Below the pieces are notes generated by a model. The model had not been told where the DNA came from and searched no databases. It saw only the letters and a program-made list of their open reading frames with translations. Below are positions 26,879 to 35,900 of a stretch of 64,000 bases of DNA, one piece after another; within the stretch, counting starts at the first letter, position 1, and every line of letters starts with the position of its first letter. Origin of the DNA: UBA10161 sp964581105 (lineage in GTDB: Archaea; Micrarchaeota; Micrarchaeia; Anstonellales; Anstonellaceae); contig CAZOMB010000001.1 in assembly GCA_964581105.1 (NCBI GenBank), positions 62,001 to 126,000 of the forward strand. The letters are read 5' to 3'. The position numbers were made by a program, and so were the translations under genes.

Positions 26879-27399
26879 AAAATCCTTCCTTTTTTGCCCC
26901 AAACCTGCACTTTTAGGGTTGCAATCGAATCGTTCATCAGCACAAGCCTTTCTGTGCTTATTGCCAGTGTTGTGCTGTTGTTAAGGTCTGCTGAAATTCC
27001 AAATGAATAAAGCAGGGCTGTTGAGTTGTTCAAAGCAATGTAAATGTCAAACCTTCCTGCCCCCATGCTTTCCTTAATGTCCTGGTAATTGGTTGCATTC
27101 AATGACTCAAGCTTTGAGAATTTTGTTGGGGAAAGCCTGTTGCTTCTTGTTGCAAGGCCTATTGCGCTTGCATTTTCCATTTCACTTTGTTCCCAGCCAG
27201 AAGGCTCTCCAGGCGAAAGCACAAGCATGTCTGATATTCCGAAAAGCACTGTCTGCATTTCCCTTTCCATTTTCTCTTCTGAGTAAGCAGAGTGCATTGC
27301 AGCCCATATTGCAACAAAAAGCATTAAGGCGCCTATGAAAAGGGCAGATGCAATTACCAGCTCTGCTGAAAATATTTGCGCCTTTTTTTCCATAATCAT
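26875..27399 (-). CDS. Pilin-like protein
   Basis: 174 residues. MEKKAQIFSAELVIASALF matches the archaeal class III signal pattern A-Q-x-x-x-x-E followed by a hydrophobic stretch. The remaining ectodomain is Ser/Asn-rich with no known domain. Overlapping ATGA junctions with both neighbours show translational coupling in the pilus operon. Confidence 0.8.
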   Translation of the reverse strand: MIMEKKAQIFSAELVIASALFIGALMLFVAIWAAMHSAYSEEKMEREMQTVLFGISDMLVLSPGEPSGWEQSEMENASAIGLATRSNRLSPTKFSKLESLNATNYQDIKESMGAGRFDIYIALNNSTALLYSFGISADLNNSTTLAISTERLVLMNDSIATLKVQVWGKKGRIL

Positions 27400-27806
27400 A
27401 ACTCTCCAATATAAATTGTGCCTTCAGTGTTGTTTACATATATGTTAGAATTCAGGGGGATTGTGCTGCCTGAAAGAATTGTGTTGTTTGTGGAAAGCGG
27501 AACAGATACATAGCATCCTGCCTTGCATGCTGCTTTTACTGCCCTGCCCCCGTAAATCGTGATGTTGCTCACTCCTTTTGCAGCTGAATTGAAAAATACA
27601 ATCTTGCTCCCGTTTCCTGCTGCTGCAACCTTGTTTATTGCAATTGCAACCTGGCTTGCTGCTGCTGATGCCTGGAGGCTTTGCCCAAGTATGGCATTTT
27701 GCTGCTTTAGATGCCCGCTTGCAATGTAAACTGAAAGCAGGAAAAACAGCATCACGCCTGCAACAAGCACTGCCTCAGGGGCAATCTGCGCTTTTTTGCC
27801 CTTCAT
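27396..27806 (-). CDS. Pilin-like protein
   Basis: 136 residues. MKGKKAQIAPEAVLVAGVMLFF is a class III signal (A-Q-x-x-x-E) and hydrophobic assembly helix. The ectodomain has short beta strands and two cysteines in AACKAGCYVSV. It is the second gene of the pilus operon and overlaps the next by 4 nt. Confidence 0.8.
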   Translation of the reverse strand: MKGKKAQIAPEAVLVAGVMLFFLLSVYIASGHLKQQNAILGQSLQASAAASQVAIAINKVAAAGNGSKIVFFNSAAKGVSNITIYGGRAVKAACKAGCYVSVPLSTNNTILSGSTIPLNSNIYVNNTEGTIYIGEL

Positions 27807-27809
27807 CTC

Positions 27810-28631
27810 CTACCCCGCATTAACATCTGCTGTTATTGGAATTGTGAATGTCTCCTCAATGCCAGTTGCCTGCGATACTCCTGTTATGACCAGCTCAGAG
27901 TTGTATAGGCCTGCTGCGCTGGTGTTTGATGCAAATGACAAGTTAATTGCTGTGTCAGAATCAATTGAAACATTAAATGAGGATGAAGAAAGGGTGAGGC
28001 CAACATTTTCATATGCCCATGAGCAATCTATTGAAACTGCTACAGACTCGTTTGAAGCAGCGCTGAATGTGATAGTTTCATTTCTTGTCTCATTCCTTGC
28101 CATGCTCTTGTAAACAGAGCCTTTGTCAACATCAAAAAAGTGCGTGCCTATTGCAACATAGCTTCCTTTTGAAACAACGAGCATTGTGTATACCCCGTCA
28201 GAGGCAGGGAAAGAGCCTGAAACCGGGGCTTTTGTTCCTGCAAATACGTCAGTATCCTGCACTTTTATGTTTATTAGAGTGGAAGCTGTTGAGGAAGAGG
28301 CGCTTGGCGGCCTTCCTATATATGTTGCATTAGGGCTCAGGTTTGCATTTGTAGGAAGGGTTATCTTGACTTTTGCGCTTGCTCCTTCCCCTTGGGCATA
28401 GACTGAGTCTGCTGCATTTGCCAGTTTTTGCACTGAGTCTTTTGCGTCATCATAGTTCCTTTGTACCCCAATATCTGAGAGAAGGTCTGCTGAAAGCACT
28501 GCAAAAATCAGGATTACCACAAGGGAGATTCCAAGTATTGAGATAAGCTCTATGCTTGCCTGCCCAGGCACTCTGCCTGCTCTTATGTGCCTTGGGCTGG
28601 CACCTGCCTGCCCGCTGTGTGCCATTTGCAT
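27810..28631 (-). CDS. Pilin-like protein, first gene of the pilus operon
   Basis: About 273 residues. A long polar N-terminus leads to RVPGQASIELISILGISLVV, a typical G-Q-x-S-x-E class III cleavage motif and hydrophobic helix. The ectodomain is rich in Ser/Thr/Asn and beta strands (NLSPNATYIGRPPSASSSTA). I place the start at 28631 because a divergent TATA element (28653-28665) would start transcription there. Other in-frame starts at 28646 and 28688 lie too close to or before that box. Confidence 0.78.
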   Translation of the reverse strand: MQMAHSGQAGASPRHIRAGRVPGQASIELISILGISLVVILIFAVLSADLLSDIGVQRNYDDAKDSVQKLANAADSVYAQGEGASAKVKITLPTNANLSPNATYIGRPPSASSSTASTLINIKVQDTDVFAGTKAPVSGSFPASDGVYTMLVVSKGSYVAIGTHFFDVDKGSVYKSMARNETRNETITFSAASNESVAVSIDCSWAYENVGLTLSSSSFNVSIDSDTAINLSFASNTSAAGLYNSELVITGVSQATGIEETFTIPITADVNAG

Positions 28632-28652
28632 GGGAGTGTAAACCATGCTGTG

Positions 28653-28665
28653 CTTTAAATATTTT
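28653..28665. promoter_or_regulatory. Divergent TATA element for pilus operon and DNA ligase
   Basis: CTTTAAATATTTT reads as a TATA box on both strands. It is centred about 25 nt from the ligase ATG (28683, plus strand) and about 27 nt from the pilin ATG (28631, minus strand). Both genes would then be leaderless, and neither has a Shine-Dalgarno sequence. Confidence 0.55.
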
Positions 28666-28682
28666 CTATCAGAGGCATTAGC

Positions 28683-30410
28683 ATGCAATTCTCAGAGGCT
28701 GCACAGTATTTTGAGGAAATTGAGAATACTGCCTCAAGGCTTTCAATGTCAGGCATTGTGTCAGAGCTTCTCTCAAAGTGCTCAAAAGAAGAGGTCAAGC
28801 CCCTAATATATATAATAGAGGGAAATGTTGCGCCTTCCCATGAAGGGCTTGACATTGGCATAGGCGAAAAGTTTGCAATAAGGGCAATTTCAAAAGTATC
28901 TGGCTTTAATGAAGGGAAAGTTGCGGAAGATTACAAGAAATCCGGTGACTTGGGAACAACTGCTGGCAACTTTATGTCAAAAAAGGCGCAGCAGTCTCTT
29001 GCCTCGTCACCAAATTCTGTGCTCAAGGTTTACTCCTCTTTTGTGAAAATAGCCAAGCTTTCAGGCTCTGGAAGCCAGGAAAGCAAGATTTCGCTGCTTT
29101 CTGAGCTTTTGAATGGAGCAACACCTGTTGAGGCAACCTATTTGGTGCGCTTTTGCTTAGGAAAGCTGAGATTAGGGGTTGGCGACCCTTCAATAATAGA
29201 TGCTCTTTCAATGCTCAAAAAAGGGGACAAGAGCGACAAGGAGAAACTTGAACGCGCATTTAACCTGTGCTCTGACTTGGGAACTGTTGCAAAGGCATAT
29301 ATTGATGGTAGGGGATTGTCCTCTTTTTCTGCAGCTCCATTCAAGCCAATAAGGCCTGCCCTTGGTGAAAGGCTGCCAACTGCAGAGGAGATAATAAAGA
29401 AAATAGGAAAATGCGCTGTTGAGGCAAAGTATGACGGCTTGAGAATGCAGGTGCATGTGCAAGGGGAAAAAGTGGAGATATATTCCCGAAAGCTTGAGAA
29501 AATGACGCACATGTTCCCTGAGATAGTAAAAGCAGCAAAAAGCCTGAAAATAAAGTCAGCAATATTTGAAGGGGAAGCTCTTGCCTATAACTCAAAGGAA
29601 AACAAATATTATTCATTCCAGCAGACCATACAAAGGAAAAGAAAGTATGGCATAAGCGCAATGGCAAAGGATTTTCCTTTGCGGCTTTTCATATTTGACT
29701 TGCTTTTTTTGGATGGCAAGGATTTGACGCTTGCAAAATATTCGCAAAGGAGGAAAAAGATTGAAAGGCTGTTTGGCAAATCAAAAGTTCTAATTCCATC
29801 TGAGCAGATAATTACAGACAAGCCAAAAAAACTTGAGTCATTTTTCAAAAAATGCATAAAACAGGGGCTTGAGGGAATAATTGCAAAAGACCTTGACCAG
29901 CCTTATGTTGCAGGAGCAAGGAAATTTGCCTGGATAAAGCTGAAAAAGTCATACGGGGCAATGGCAGATACAGTTGATGCTGTTATAGTTGGCTACTACT
30001 TAGGAAAAGGAGCAAGGCAGGAATTTGAGTTTGGGGGCTTACTTACAGCTGTGCTCAATGAAAAGACAGGGGAGCTTGAGACAATAGCAAAAGTGGGCAG
30101 CGGCTTTTCAGAGGAAGAAATGCAATCATTTGAAAAAATGCTTGGGAAAATAACCGTAAAGAAAAAGCCTGTAAAAGTAAAGTCAAAACTTGTGCCAGAC
30201 TTCTGGGTAATTCCAAAGTATGTCATAACAGTTGCAGCTGATGAGATTACGCTTTCGCCAATGCATACATGCGGCATGAAGGGGGATAAGGGATATGCAT
30301 TGCGCTTTCCCAGGATGATGCATCTGCGCGAAGACAAGGGAATAGCTGAGGCAACCACAACAAAGGAAATAATTTCACTGTTTGAAATGCAGAAAAAAAG
30401 GTTAGGCTAG
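28683..30410 (+). CDS. lig: ATP-dependent DNA ligase
   Basis: 575 residues, the normal size of archaeal replicative ligase. Residues 1-210 form the helical DNA-binding domain. The adenylation motif K-x-D-G is in EAKYDGLRMQVH near residue 245. Later nucleotidyltransferase motifs include FEGEALAYN, FDLLFLDGKDLT, LEGIIAKDLDQPY and AWIKLKKSYG. It seals nicks during replication and repair. The start is leaderless from a TATA shared with the pilus operon. Its end overlaps the convergent exchanger gene by 9 nt. Confidence 0.96.
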   Translation: MQFSEAAQYFEEIENTASRLSMSGIVSELLSKCSKEEVKPLIYIIEGNVAPSHEGLDIGIGEKFAIRAISKVSGFNEGKVAEDYKKSGDLGTTAGNFMSKKAQQSLASSPNSVLKVYSSFVKIAKLSGSGSQESKISLLSELLNGATPVEATYLVRFCLGKLRLGVGDPSIIDALSMLKKGDKSDKEKLERAFNLCSDLGTVAKAYIDGRGLSSFSAAPFKPIRPALGERLPTAEEIIKKIGKCAVEAKYDGLRMQVHVQGEKVEIYSRKLEKMTHMFPEIVKAAKSLKIKSAIFEGEALAYNSKENKYYSFQQTIQRKRKYGISAMAKDFPLRLFIFDLLFLDGKDLTLAKYSQRRKKIERLFGKSKVLIPSEQIITDKPKKLESFFKKCIKQGLEGIIAKDLDQPYVAGARKFAWIKLKKSYGAMADTVDAVIVGYYLGKGARQEFEFGGLLTAVLNEKTGELETIAKVGSGFSEEEMQSFEKMLGKITVKKKPVKVKSKLVPDFWVIPKYVITVAADEITLSPMHTCGMKGDKGYALRFPRMMHLREDKGIAEATTTKEIISLFEMQKKRLG

Positions 30411-31376
30411 ACCCTGGACTTCTGAAAACTGGAGGAAGAAAATTGTTGCAAGGTAAATCACATACAGTGCAAGCATTACAAAGCCGCCTCTTGCTTTTAC
30501 CCTCTTGTTTACTGCTGCCAGGTAGAAGAATACTATGTTTGCAACAACTGCGAAAAGCAAGGCTGCCATAAATACTTTTAGCTGGACAAACATTGGGCTG
30601 ATTGCAGCGCCAGCCCCAAGAACCAGTGTCAGGTTTGCCATATTTGAGCCAATTGCATCTCCAATTGCAAGCCCATATTCCTTTCTCCTTAAAGCCTGAA
30701 GGTCTATTGATATCTCAGGAAGGGATGTGCCAATCGCTATTATTGTTGCGCCTATGAAGCTTTTTGCAAGCCCGAAAATGTTAGCAAGCTGTACTGCTGA
30801 GCCCACAACAAAGCTTGAGCTTATTATAACAATCAGGACTCCTGCCCCAAAAAATAGGAATGCCTTAAAGCCCTCATGCATTGAAAGCTTTCCTTCTTTT
30901 GGCATTTGCTCTATTGTCTTTTTTCCAAGTATCCTAAATGCATACCATGCGCCTATTATGAGAAGCAAAAGCCCTTCGTAAAAGCCAAGAGCATCCCCAA
31001 AAACTTGCGAGTGGAGTATTATATATGCAGAAATTATAGTAGTGAGAAGCAGGGCAAGCCCAATGTCTGGCAATATCTTTTTTGAGACCTTAAGCCCATA
31101 AATAATTGCCCCTAACCCAAGAACAAGAAGCACATTTGCTATATTTGAGCCAAATACGTTTCCTGCTGCAATTGCGCCTTCTCCTGCTGCTGATGAAATC
31201 ACTGAAACAGAAAGCTCTGGGAGGGAAGTTGTTACAGAGATGAGAAGAAGCCCTATTGCAAGCTGGCTTACTCTGAAAAATCTTGCCAATTTAGAGGCAT
31301 TTGTAACAACCAATGAAGCTGACTTTGCAAGAATAACTGTGGAAATGATTAGTATCAGAAGCTCCTGGAGTGCCAT
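30402..31376 (-). CDS. Sodium/calcium exchanger family protein (CaCA)
   Basis: 324 residues with ten or so hydrophobic helices in two inverted repeats. The alpha-repeat signatures are TSLPELSVSVIS with GNVFGSNIANVLLVLG, and TSLPEISIDLQ with GDAIGSNMANLTLVLG. The family exchanges Ca2+ for Na+ or H+ across the membrane. It most resembles the prokaryotic YrbG-type exchangers in length. Confidence 0.92.
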   Translation of the reverse strand: MALQELLILIISTVILAKSASLVVTNASKLARFFRVSQLAIGLLLISVTTSLPELSVSVISSAAGEGAIAAGNVFGSNIANVLLVLGLGAIIYGLKVSKKILPDIGLALLLTTIISAYIILHSQVFGDALGFYEGLLLLIIGAWYAFRILGKKTIEQMPKEGKLSMHEGFKAFLFFGAGVLIVIISSSFVVGSAVQLANIFGLAKSFIGATIIAIGTSLPEISIDLQALRRKEYGLAIGDAIGSNMANLTLVLGAGAAISPMFVQLKVFMAALLFAVVANIVFFYLAAVNKRVKARGGFVMLALYVIYLATIFFLQFSEVQGLA

Positions 31377-31428
31377 AAGAGTAAAGCTCGGGTTGTGAAT
31401 TTAATTGTTATGGGAGTTTAGGTCATAT

Positions 31429-31671
31429 TCACCCCTTCTTTTTCTTCCACTGCTTCTCGTGCCATCTAGCAATGTCCTTGTTTATTTTCCTTGAGATCTC
31501 CATGACATCTTTCTCAGTAGCCTTGCTGTTGGCAGTGAGCCGGTTGAGAAGCTCCAGCTGCTCTGCTTTCTGCCTCCAAGCCTGTCTTGCAACCTCTGAC
31601 CAGTTCATCTCTGGGTACTTGTCCAGGAGTTTCTTCAGTTCCACATCCATTGAGATTGTCATGTTCACCAT
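31429..31671 (-). CDS. Orphan ribbon-helix-helix antitoxin-like protein
   Basis: About 80 residues. The N-terminal NMTISMDVELKKLLDKYPEMNWSEVARQAW has the strand-helix-helix pattern of archaeal VapB-type antitoxins, and the C-terminal helix is basic. GGTGA lies 5 nt upstream of the ATG at 31671, and a TATA-like run of alternating TA lies behind it at about 31685-31715. No toxin gene is adjacent on either side. Confidence 0.65.
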   Translation of the reverse strand: MVNMTISMDVELKKLLDKYPEMNWSEVARQAWRQKAEQLELLNRLTANSKATEKDVMEISRKINKDIARWHEKQWKKKKG

Positions 31672-31797
31672 TTTTATCACCTAGTGTATACACATACTTA
31701 CACATATATAAATGTGTATGCACGAGATGCAAACATATGACTAAAAATCGGCTTTTACCCTTTATAAATGCGAGCAGACGGTAGGATGCCGGTGGAG

Positions 31798-33384
31798 CTA
31801 TCTTTTTGCAAGCGAGTAGATGTCCCATTTTATTGTTTTTTTCTTTTCAAGCTCTTGCCCAAGCTGGTCAAGGACTGATTGTTTTGCCTTTTTGTAATCA
31901 TCCTTTGGAATTTCAGCATTTCCTATAGCATTTCTCTTGTTTTTTGTGTTAAAGCAGAACATAGAGTCATGCACATTTTCACAGTTGTGGGAAAAATACA
32001 AATCAGTGCATTCCTCGCAGTTGTCAACCTCAAAGCACCGGACAAGCCGCTTTGAGCGGAATGCCTTCATGCAAAAGGATGACTGCCATACTGATGAAGA
32101 GCCGAAAATGTTCTCTGATTCCCTTGGCCAGAATGAGTAGGCGCACTTTTTTGAGTGGACAGTTGCCTCGCAGCGATAGCAGTTTTCAGAGTATCCCATT
32201 GCAAAGCAGTCAATCATGTTATGGACTTTTCCTATCCTGTCATCAAGAGAGCAGTATGCAACAGGGTGGAATATTTCTGCCAATTCTTTTGGGTCAGGAA
32301 TGATTTTCCCAGTATCAAGTTTACTCAATGGTACTTTGCCGATTTCATTGATTTCATCCTCTGAAACAAATCTGCCATTCAGCTTGAACTTTTTACCAAT
32401 GTACGCAAGGTAGCCTCCAAGAAGCACTTTTCTCCCTGTGAATGGGGAGGTAAATTGCATTCCCTGCAAAACATCCCTTTGCAGGAATTTTTCATATTGT
32501 TTTATTCCTGCTAGTGGCTTTGCAACAAGGATGGATGAGGTTTTTGTGAAGCTTTCTTCAATTGGCTTCAAATTCCCTTTTTCAGGCTCTGGTGGTATTG
32601 CTATTTTTATCTCTGGCTTTTTTTCCCTTGCAAAGTCAAGTATTTCAAAAATGGAGAAAACCTTTTTTTCTTTTTTCAGGGAACCAACAATTTCTTCAAG
32701 AAGCTTTGATTTTACTGCTAGGTATTTTTCCTTTCCAACTTCAAGATTGCCAATAAGATATGACTTGTTCCTTGGACCAAAAGAAAACATGCATTCGCGG
32801 CAGTTTTTGCACTGGACTGAGTAATAGCAGTCGCTGCTTGCCATTAGTGTGCAGCACTCAAAGCATCTTTTTCCCTTGTGGTTGTCAACTGAATTTATTG
32901 TGAATGAGGACTGGGCATCTGCAGTTGAGCCAAACATGTATTCGCAAAAGCGAATCATTGTGCAAAAAGCAATGTATTTTGAGTCAGAAACTATTGTTGA
33001 GCCAAGGACATAGTGGCTGTCAACAACATTGCTTGATTCTTCCACGAATTTTGAATTTCCAAGCACTATGTTCCCAGTATAATGGATTCTTTCCTGCATT
33101 GCCGATATTATGCTGTCTATGTCCTTGATTTCATTTATTGAAAGTGGAGTGAAGCTTTTGCTGAAATCAACCTCATCAGAGCCCAAAAAGTTAGCGCCAT
33201 GCTTGAATGATTCTGATGGCATTATAACTTTTTTCCCAGAAACTGTTGAGCTTTCAACAAACCTTTTTCCTGCATATGCTGAAAGGTATTCTGAAAACTC
33301 GTCAAGCTCTCCTATTTCCTGGCTGAAAATGGCCTTGCAGGTTGCTTTCCAAGCCCTATTCAGGTAGTCATGTGTGCTTAACAT
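31798..33384 (-). CDS. Cys-rich solenoid-like protein, paralogue 2 (next to ftsZ1)
   Basis: About 528 residues with the same two-half design as the copy at 10906: an N-terminal helical block (LNRAWKATCKAIFSQEIGEL), SGKKV, the IKDIDS motif followed by YTGNIVLGNS, and Cys/Ser/Asn-rich short repeats ending in CMFSFGPRNKSYLIGN and MFCFNTKNKRNAIGN. I place the start at 33384 because the other paralogues begin at this point; an open frame continues to 33462. It is divergent from ftsZ1, with 165 nt between the starts. Function unknown; a metal-binding structural role is inference. Confidence 0.8.
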   Translation of the reverse strand: MLSTHDYLNRAWKATCKAIFSQEIGELDEFSEYLSAYAGKRFVESSTVSGKKVIMPSESFKHGANFLGSDEVDFSKSFTPLSINEIKDIDSIISAMQERIHYTGNIVLGNSKFVEESSNVVDSHYVLGSTIVSDSKYIAFCTMIRFCEYMFGSTADAQSSFTINSVDNHKGKRCFECCTLMASSDCYYSVQCKNCRECMFSFGPRNKSYLIGNLEVGKEKYLAVKSKLLEEIVGSLKKEKKVFSIFEILDFAREKKPEIKIAIPPEPEKGNLKPIEESFTKTSSILVAKPLAGIKQYEKFLQRDVLQGMQFTSPFTGRKVLLGGYLAYIGKKFKLNGRFVSEDEINEIGKVPLSKLDTGKIIPDPKELAEIFHPVAYCSLDDRIGKVHNMIDCFAMGYSENCYRCEATVHSKKCAYSFWPRESENIFGSSSVWQSSFCMKAFRSKRLVRCFEVDNCEECTDLYFSHNCENVHDSMFCFNTKNKRNAIGNAEIPKDDYKKAKQSVLDQLGQELEKKKTIKWDIYSLAKR

Positions 33385-33489
33385 AAAACTCCGGGAAAAA
33401 CTTGAAGATGGGAAAATAAAAAGCTGCGTGCCTTTTTCTGCAAAATGATACGAAAAACCCATTTAACGTCGTAAAAGCAAAAATTCTCA

Positions 33490-33544
33490 GAACGCGCGGG
33501 TTCGGGAACGTATATAAATTTAATTGCAGTATTAGGTTCGGCGA
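33490..33544 (+). promoter_or_regulatory. ftsZ1 promoter with motif shared with ftsZ2
   Basis: GAACGCGCGGG (33490) lies upstream of a TATA box TATATAAATT (33511-33520). TTGCAGTA begins 13 nt after the start of the TATA box, and GGCGA begins 29 nt after it. The ftsZ2 promoter has the same blocks at the same spacing. The mRNA would have only about 10 nt before the ATG. Confidence 0.65.
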
Positions 33545-33549
33545 TCAGC

Positions 33550-34614
33550 ATGGACAGTTTAGTAAAATCAGTCCTAGGAGAGCAAGAGTCAGCTCAACAG
33601 CCGGAATCTTTTGGCTCAGACCAGATTAAGATTGTGACACTCGGTGTAGGAGGAGGCGGAAACAACACAATAAACAGGCTTATTCGCTCAGGAGTAAAGG
33701 GATGCGAGCTTGTGGCAGTTAACACTGACAGGCAGCACCTGAATATGATCCACGAAAAAGCCAAAAAGGTCCTCATCGGAAAAACCATTACCAAGGGGCT
33801 TGGGGCCGGCGGATACCCGGAAACAGGCACCAAGGCAGCAGAAATTGACAGGCCACTTCTTGAGAAAGAGCTTGAAGGGGCTCACCTGTGCTTTATCTGC
33901 GCAGGAATGGGCGGAGGCACTGGAACCGGAGCAGCACCTGTAATTGCAGAGGTTGCAAAGGAGCAGGGAGCCATCGTCGTTGCAATGGTAACATATCCCT
34001 TTAACCTTGAAAGGGCACGAAGGGTAAAAGCCGATGAAGGAATCGCAAAACTTCGCAAGAATGTTGATTCAGTCATTGTTCTTGACAACAACAGGCTGGT
34101 AAAGCTTGTGCCAAACCTTCCAATGAACGAGGCGTTTGCAGTTGCAGACGAAATTCTCGCAAAGGCAGTTGGAGGACTTGTTTGGACAATTACCCAGCCA
34201 AGCCTGATAAACATCGACTTTGCTGATGTGCGAGCAATCGTACAGGGCGGAGGCGTTGGCTTTATTGCTGTCGGCGAAGGAAAGGGAACCGACAAAGTCA
34301 GGGGAGCTTCTGAAGGAGTTCTCAAGAACAGGCTTCTTGATGTTGACTATGAGGGTGCAAATGGCGCGCTCATACACATATCAGGCGGTGCTGACCTGAC
34401 ACTTGGGGATGCCATCAAAGCAGGTGAAATAATCACTGAAAGGATGGACCCGCAGGCAAATGTCAAGTGGGGAGCAAGGCTCATACCAGGATACGATGGA
34501 AAACTGGAAATAGTTGCCATTGTAACCGGGGTAAAAGGAGCAAACATCTTTGGCGCAGGAGCAGACGAGCCAAAGAAAGAGGCATCCTACCAGGACATAG
34601 AAATTATCGGCTAA
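33550..34614 (+). CDS. ftsZ1: Cell division GTPase FtsZ (FtsZ1-like)
   Basis: A tubulin-family GTPase that polymerises into the division ring. The GTP-binding loop GMGGGTGTGAAP (residue ~118), the LGVGGGGNNT N-terminal loop and the T7 synergy loop NIDFADVRAIV are intact. LLDVDYEGANGALIHISGG resembles archaeal FtsZ1 more than FtsZ2; this sub-assignment is from memory of the families. The 354 residues end without a long tail. It is flanked by a divergent Cys-rich gene and followed by a structured RNA element and a poly-T run. Confidence 0.95.
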   Translation: MDSLVKSVLGEQESAQQPESFGSDQIKIVTLGVGGGGNNTINRLIRSGVKGCELVAVNTDRQHLNMIHEKAKKVLIGKTITKGLGAGGYPETGTKAAEIDRPLLEKELEGAHLCFICAGMGGGTGTGAAPVIAEVAKEQGAIVVAMVTYPFNLERARRVKADEGIAKLRKNVDSVIVLDNNRLVKLVPNLPMNEAFAVADEILAKAVGGLVWTITQPSLINIDFADVRAIVQGGGVGFIAVGEGKGTDKVRGASEGVLKNRLLDVDYEGANGALIHISGGADLTLGDAIKAGEIITERMDPQANVKWGARLIPGYDGKLEIVAIVTGVKGANIFGAGADEPKKEASYQDIEIIG

Positions 34615-34639
34615 GCAACAATTTGTTTCAATCTGCAAT

Positions 34640-34727
34640 CCAGCGCTTGGATCCGCATACTTCGGCAGAAGTTGCGGAGACAGTGGAATCGCAATTCCAC
34701 TGGAATTCCTAACCCTCCTGGCGCTGG
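34640..34727 (+). ncRNA. Structured three-way-junction element after ftsZ1
   Basis: 88 nt that fold into a closing stem CCAGCGC/GCGCTGG, a hairpin CCGCA-(T)ACTTC-GGCA-GAAGT-TGCGG and a 9-bp perfect hairpin CAGTGGAAT/ATTCCACTG. It is followed by a T-rich run (34728-34740). Most likely it is a stable 3' UTR or terminator structure of ftsZ1; an independent small RNA is possible. It lacks tRNA T-arm features on either strand. Confidence 0.45.
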
Positions 34728-34776
34728 TTGTTTGTTTTTTATTAAGGATTAGCGGGAGCTAGATTTTTGAAATCGA

Positions 34777-35769
34777 TTACTTGTTTAGCTCAGGAAACTC
34801 AACAGGAATGTCCCTAAACTGGTCTATTTTGTAAATGTAAGTCGGCTCAACCCTTTGTATTATGTCTGAGAACTTGTATTTCATCTCATGCATTATTTTC
34901 CTGAAAGGCTCCCCCCTTTCAACTTCAACATCAATTACCAAATCCCAGTAGCCAAGCACGCGAAGGTGGTGGACTATGTTTGGGTGCATCTGGCAATATG
35001 TAAACAGCATTTTTTCCTTTTGCGAAGTCATATTAGCAAGCTTGAAAAGGACCCTGTGGCGCGGCTTTCCTATAAGCACATGGTCTGGCAAAATGGTATA
35101 GCTTTGTATTATGCCTGTGCTCTCAAGCTTTTTGATTATGTTTTTTGCAGACATTATTGATATACCCGTATTTGCCGCTATTTTTACAAGAGATACCCTG
35201 GCATTGTGGTTTACCATTGACAGGACTTTTCTTTCGGTTTCCTTAAGCTGTATTTGCTTTACGTCTGCGCCTGTGAACGCTGTGTATTCCTTTTTTGGCT
35301 GGGCTTTTTCCTTGATAAGGTATGAGCGGTGGAACTGCGTAAAGCCTATTGGTATTGTTGTGTCATATTCCCTGAAGTTTTTGCTGAACTTGTTGTTAAG
35401 CTCAGTGATTATCTGCTGCAAATGGAATATTCCTTTTGCACATATTGCTATGATAAGGTCAGCATATCCCTCCCCCCTCATTATTATCGGGATAAACCTG
35501 TGCCTGTTAAGATAAGTATAAAGCTCTTTTTCAGATTTTTCATCCATGTTCTGCAGCTTGAAAAAATACTGGCCGAAAAAATAGCCTGCTTTCCTGTACT
35601 CCACCATTGGCCAGCAGTACTGCAATACTCCTGACTCGTACAGGTTTTCAACCCTGTACTTTACTACTTGCGGGCTGGTGCGAAGTGATTTTGCTATAAA
35701 GCTATAGGACTTTCGCGAGCCCTGGTCAAGCAGATACAGAATTTTCCTGTCCAAAGTATCAATGCCCAT
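34777..35769 (-). CDS. Lrp/AsnC-family transcription regulator, tandem duplicate
   Basis: 330 residues containing two Lrp units in one chain. Each has an N-terminal winged helix (LDRKILYLLDQGSRKSYSFIAKSLRTSP and TERKVLSMVNHNARVSLVKIAANTGISI) and a ligand-binding RAM-like domain (YADLIIAICAKGIFHLQQII; YWDLVIDVEVERGEPFRKIM). The fused form could act as a pseudo-dimer. It lies between ftsZ1 (convergent) and a Cys-rich gene (divergent, 131 nt apart), so regulation of that neighbour or of ftsZ genes is a reasonable guess only. Confidence 0.85.
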   Translation of the reverse strand: MGIDTLDRKILYLLDQGSRKSYSFIAKSLRTSPQVVKYRVENLYESGVLQYCWPMVEYRKAGYFFGQYFFKLQNMDEKSEKELYTYLNRHRFIPIIMRGEGYADLIIAICAKGIFHLQQIITELNNKFSKNFREYDTTIPIGFTQFHRSYLIKEKAQPKKEYTAFTGADVKQIQLKETERKVLSMVNHNARVSLVKIAANTGISIMSAKNIIKKLESTGIIQSYTILPDHVLIGKPRHRVLFKLANMTSQKEKMLFTYCQMHPNIVHHLRVLGYWDLVIDVEVERGEPFRKIMHEMKYKFSDIIQRVEPTYIYKIDQFRDIPVEFPELNK

Positions 35770-35900
35770 ACTTTTAAATAATCAATTAAAACTTATAAAT
35801 TTAACTAATTTTTAAAAAAAATGAGCCAGAAATTATAAATATAGGATTATACCCAATAGGACACACGAGAAGACACTGATAATAACATAAGAGGGAGCTT

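Noticed and set aside
34640..34727. A tRNA gene (88 nt, 7-bp closing stem)
   Set aside because: Neither strand has a T-arm with TTC, the central hairpin cannot give a 7-nt anticodon loop, and no D-arm pattern fits.
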